Below, piece after piece: positions 6,148 to 7,741 of a stretch of DNA of 7,741 bases. The notes below the pieces were generated by a model. It searched no databases. It was not told where the DNA came from and saw only the letters and a list, made by a program, of their open reading frames with translations. The position numbers and the translations under genes are program-made. Numbering within the stretch: position 1 is the first letter of the stretch; each line of letters starts with the position of its first letter. The DNA is from Pseudomonadota bacterium (GTDB lineage Bacteria > Pseudomonadota > Gammaproteobacteria > Steroidobacterales > Steroidobacteraceae): assembly GCA_021781775.1 (NCBI GenBank), contig JAJXWE010000056.1, forward strand, positions 1 to 7,741. The letters are read 5' to 3'.

Positions 6148-7323
6148 GTGAGCAGCAGGGCCGAGGCATTCGAGCATTGGATCCGCACCGCGTTCGTCGA
6201 CATCAACACCGAGCTCGAAGAGCACTACTTCGCTGCAACCGACCGCTCGCAGGTGACGGGCGTGGGTGAGCCCTTGAAGCAGGCACTGCAGGCTGAGGGA
6301 CACGCGCACGTTCTCGCTCTGCTCCAGGAAGGCAACACCGGCGATGGTTTCCAGAGCGGCCTTGGGGTCCTCGGCAGCGTCGGCATGTATCTGGCCGCGC
6401 TGCGCCGACACGAGCTGACCAACCCGGCGCGCGAGGAGCGCTCGCCCTTCCCGGAGGCCTCCGCGCTCGCGCTGCACGTCGGCGCCTCGCTCGGCATGGC
6501 GCCGCGGTTCGCCACCAGCCACCTGGCGACGCACAACCGCGCGCGGGCCGGCGTGCGCAAGAGCTTCACGCGGCTGCGCGACGAATTTCTTTTCATCGAC
6601 GAGAACACCCGCGGCATCCTCTCGCTGCAGCTCGCCGCCGATGCGCTGACCGCCATAGTGCACCTGGGCGTGTCCAGTCCGGTCGCCGATGTGATGTTCA
6701 CGGCAGCCAGGCGCTCGCTCGAGGAGGTGCTGCGGATCAATACTCGTCTGATGGAACAGCTGGACGTCGAGCGGTTCTTCTATTCCGTGCGGCCCTACTA
6801 CAAGCCGTATCGCGTCGGCCGGCAGGAGTATCGCGGCGCCAACGCGGGCGATTTCGCGGGCATCAACGAGCTCGATCTGCTGCTCGGGGTGTGCCGCGCC
6901 AACGACCCGTACTACGCGCAGCTGTTGGTGGACAAGATGCTGTTCATGCTCCCGGCGGACCAGGCCCGCCTGCGCGAGTGCATGACCTACAAGAGCTTGC
7001 TCGATGAGCTGCTCGAGCTGATGCCCGCGCACCGTCACGCGGACTGGTTCCGGCGCAATGCGCAGGCCTACCTCGAGGTGTGCGATCTGTTCGGCCGCTA
7101 CGCCGCCCAGCACCACGACGGTCTGGTCAGCCGGTTCATCGCCGCGCCGGCCGCGACTCTCGAGGCGCGGAGCCTCGAGGGCATCACCGCCAGCGGCCCG
7201 CCGCTGCCGGTGTTGCTGCGGGCGCTGGAAGTACTGCGTGACCTGCGCCTCGGTGCCGCACGGCGGGACATCGCGACGCGTCACGAGGATCTGGTCCGCC
7301 TGCGCGCGGCGATCACCGGCTGA
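6148..7323 (+). CDS. PrnB-like protein (DUF1864), IDO/TDO-type heme superfamily
   Basis: The protein has 391 residues, slightly longer than PrnB (about 360). GTG 6148 is chosen because GAGGG (6137-6141) lies six bases upstream and recognisable homology begins soon after. Segments recalled from PrnB appear in the same order: a Gly-Phe...Leu-Arg-Arg-His region (about 66-88), an Arg-x-x-x-x-His...His-Asn region (120-129), and the strongest match, Arg215-Pro-Tyr-Tyr-Lys-Pro-Tyr-Arg-Val-Gly-Arg-Gln-Glu-Tyr228. Near the C-terminus, His322-His323 with Arg329 sit where PrnB has its heme-binding His followed six residues later by Arg; His323 fits that spacing. A Gly/Pro-rich turn and a final helix follow. 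PrnB rearranges 7-chlorotryptophan to monodechloroaminopyrrolnitrin and is structurally related to indoleamine and tryptophan dioxygenases. The other prn genes are not in view, so the substrate is unknown; an indolic or aromatic compound is an inference. The protein is probably cytoplasmic. The gene is divergent from the MFS gene and converges on the flavin oxidoreductase. Confidence 0.72.
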   Translation: MSSRAEAFEHWIRTAFVDINTELEEHYFAATDRSQVTGVGEPLKQALQAEGHAHVLALLQEGNTGDGFQSGLGVLGSVGMYLAALRRHELTNPAREERSPFPEASALALHVGASLGMAPRFATSHLATHNRARAGVRKSFTRLRDEFLFIDENTRGILSLQLAADALTAIVHLGVSSPVADVMFTAARRSLEEVLRINTRLMEQLDVERFFYSVRPYYKPYRVGRQEYRGANAGDFAGINELDLLLGVCRANDPYYAQLLVDKMLFMLPADQARLRECMTYKSLLDELLELMPAHRHADWFRRNAQAYLEVCDLFGRYAAQHHDGLVSRFIAAPAATLEARSLEGITASGPPLPVLLRALEVLRDLRLGAARRDIATRHEDLVRLRAAITG

Positions 7324-7344
7324 CGGCGCGCAGCCACCGTCCGT

Positions 7345-7740
7345 CTACGGCGTCCACCGCGGGGCGATCAGGCGGCGTCTGCCGTCGGCCGATCGCGCGA
7401 TGCCGGGCTCGTCCAGGCGCTCTCGGTCCCACAGCTCGCAGGTCACCTCGCGGTGCCGTTGGTCGAGCGCCTCGCAATAGTTGGTGTACAGGCACAGGCG
7501 CACCTCGGCGCCGCGGCCTGAGCGCACTTTGACGAACCAGTCTGGGTCGGCCAGGGCCTGGCGCGCAAAGCCCACCGCGTCTGCGGTTCCGTCGGCGAGG
7601 ATCGCCTCAGCCTGCTCGAAGTTGTGGATGCCGCCGGCGACCACCAGCGGCGTGGCGTGACCCGCGGCGCGAATCGCCCGGCGGATGTACGCCGCCGGCT
7701 CTAGATTGCGACCGAACGGGCCGCGCGCGTCGGAGTAATA
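7345..7740 (-). CDS. Old Yellow Enzyme-type NADH:flavin oxidoreductase, C-terminal part (start outside window)
   Basis: The frame is open from the right edge to the TAG at 7347-7345, giving the last 131 residues of a protein that normally has about 370-420. The visible part is the end of a TIM barrel. Pro-Leu-Val-Val-Ala-Gly-Gly-Ile (fragment residues 31-38) is the FMN-phosphate-binding strand and loop, and Asp-Gly-Thr-Ala-Asp-Ala-Val-Gly-Phe-Ala-Arg (50-60) is the second phosphate-binding turn, followed by the Ala-Asp-Pro-Asp-Trp segment typical of the family. The tail contains Cys83-Leu-Tyr-Thr-Asn-Tyr-Cys89 and Cys101, seen in one OYE subgroup. Catalytic His/Tyr residues lie outside the window. 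Such enzymes reduce activated C=C bonds with NAD(P)H through FMN. It ends 21 bases after the PrnB-like gene on the opposite strand, so it is not co-transcribed with it. Confidence 0.85.
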   Translation of the reverse strand, partial: YYSDARGPFGRNLEPAAYIRRAIRAAGHATPLVVAGGIHNFEQAEAILADGTADAVGFARQALADPDWFVKVRSGRGAEVRLCLYTNYCEALDQRHREVTCELWDRERLDEPGIARSADGRRRLIAPRWTP

Positions 7741-7741
7741 C

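Noticed and set aside
6121..7284. A 387-codon minus-strand frame opposite the PrnB-like gene
   Set aside because: It is antisense to a frame with clear family motifs; the translation is Arg/His/Gln/Val-rich and resembles nothing I recognise.
7324..7344. Possible terminator between the PrnB-like and flavin oxidoreductase genes
   Set aside because: Only a four-base stem could be found in the 21-base gap, with no T-run.

Overview
This window is high-GC DNA with GTG and possibly TTG starts, Shine-Dalgarno sites ahead of three genes, and a Sec signal peptide on a large beta-propeller protein. That suggests a Gram-negative environmental bacterium. Large Asp-box proteins of this build are common in Xanthomonadales-like Gammaproteobacteria, but the taxonomic placement is an inference. 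I see no rRNA, tRNA, CRISPR array, insertion sequence or phage gene.

The six genes strictly alternate in strand (+,-,+,-,+,-), so none shares an operon with another visible gene. In order they are: (1) the 3' end of a CPBP-type integral membrane protein (2-556, +); (2) a 1058-residue secreted Asp-box/VPS10-like beta-propeller protein (597-3773, -); (3) a small EthD-family protein (4265-4582, +); (4) a 12-helix MFS transporter (4592 to about 5944, -); (5) a 391-residue protein resembling PrnB, the monodechloroaminopyrrolnitrin synthase of the IDO/TDO-like heme superfamily (6148-7323, +); (6) the 3' end of an Old Yellow Enzyme-type flavin oxidoreductase (7345-7740, -), running off the right edge.

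The three convergent gaps are short (40, 9 and 21 bp) and two contain GC-rich hairpins. The two divergent gaps hold the control regions. The region between the propeller gene and the EthD gene (3774-4264) has an inverted repeat and a terminator-like hairpin facing the propeller gene. The region between the MFS gene and the PrnB-like gene has a perfect TATAAT facing the MFS gene, with a 17-bp palindrome directly beside it. This suggests that exporter and oxygenase expression may be controlled from one site.

The most interesting part is the right half. A PrnB-like heme protein, a divergent exporter-type MFS protein, an EthD-like protein and an Old Yellow Enzyme are set close together without recognisable pyrrolnitrin genes in view. 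This could be a small uncharacterised oxidative pathway for an aromatic or indolic compound. The functional link rests only on proximity and the shared divergent promoter region.
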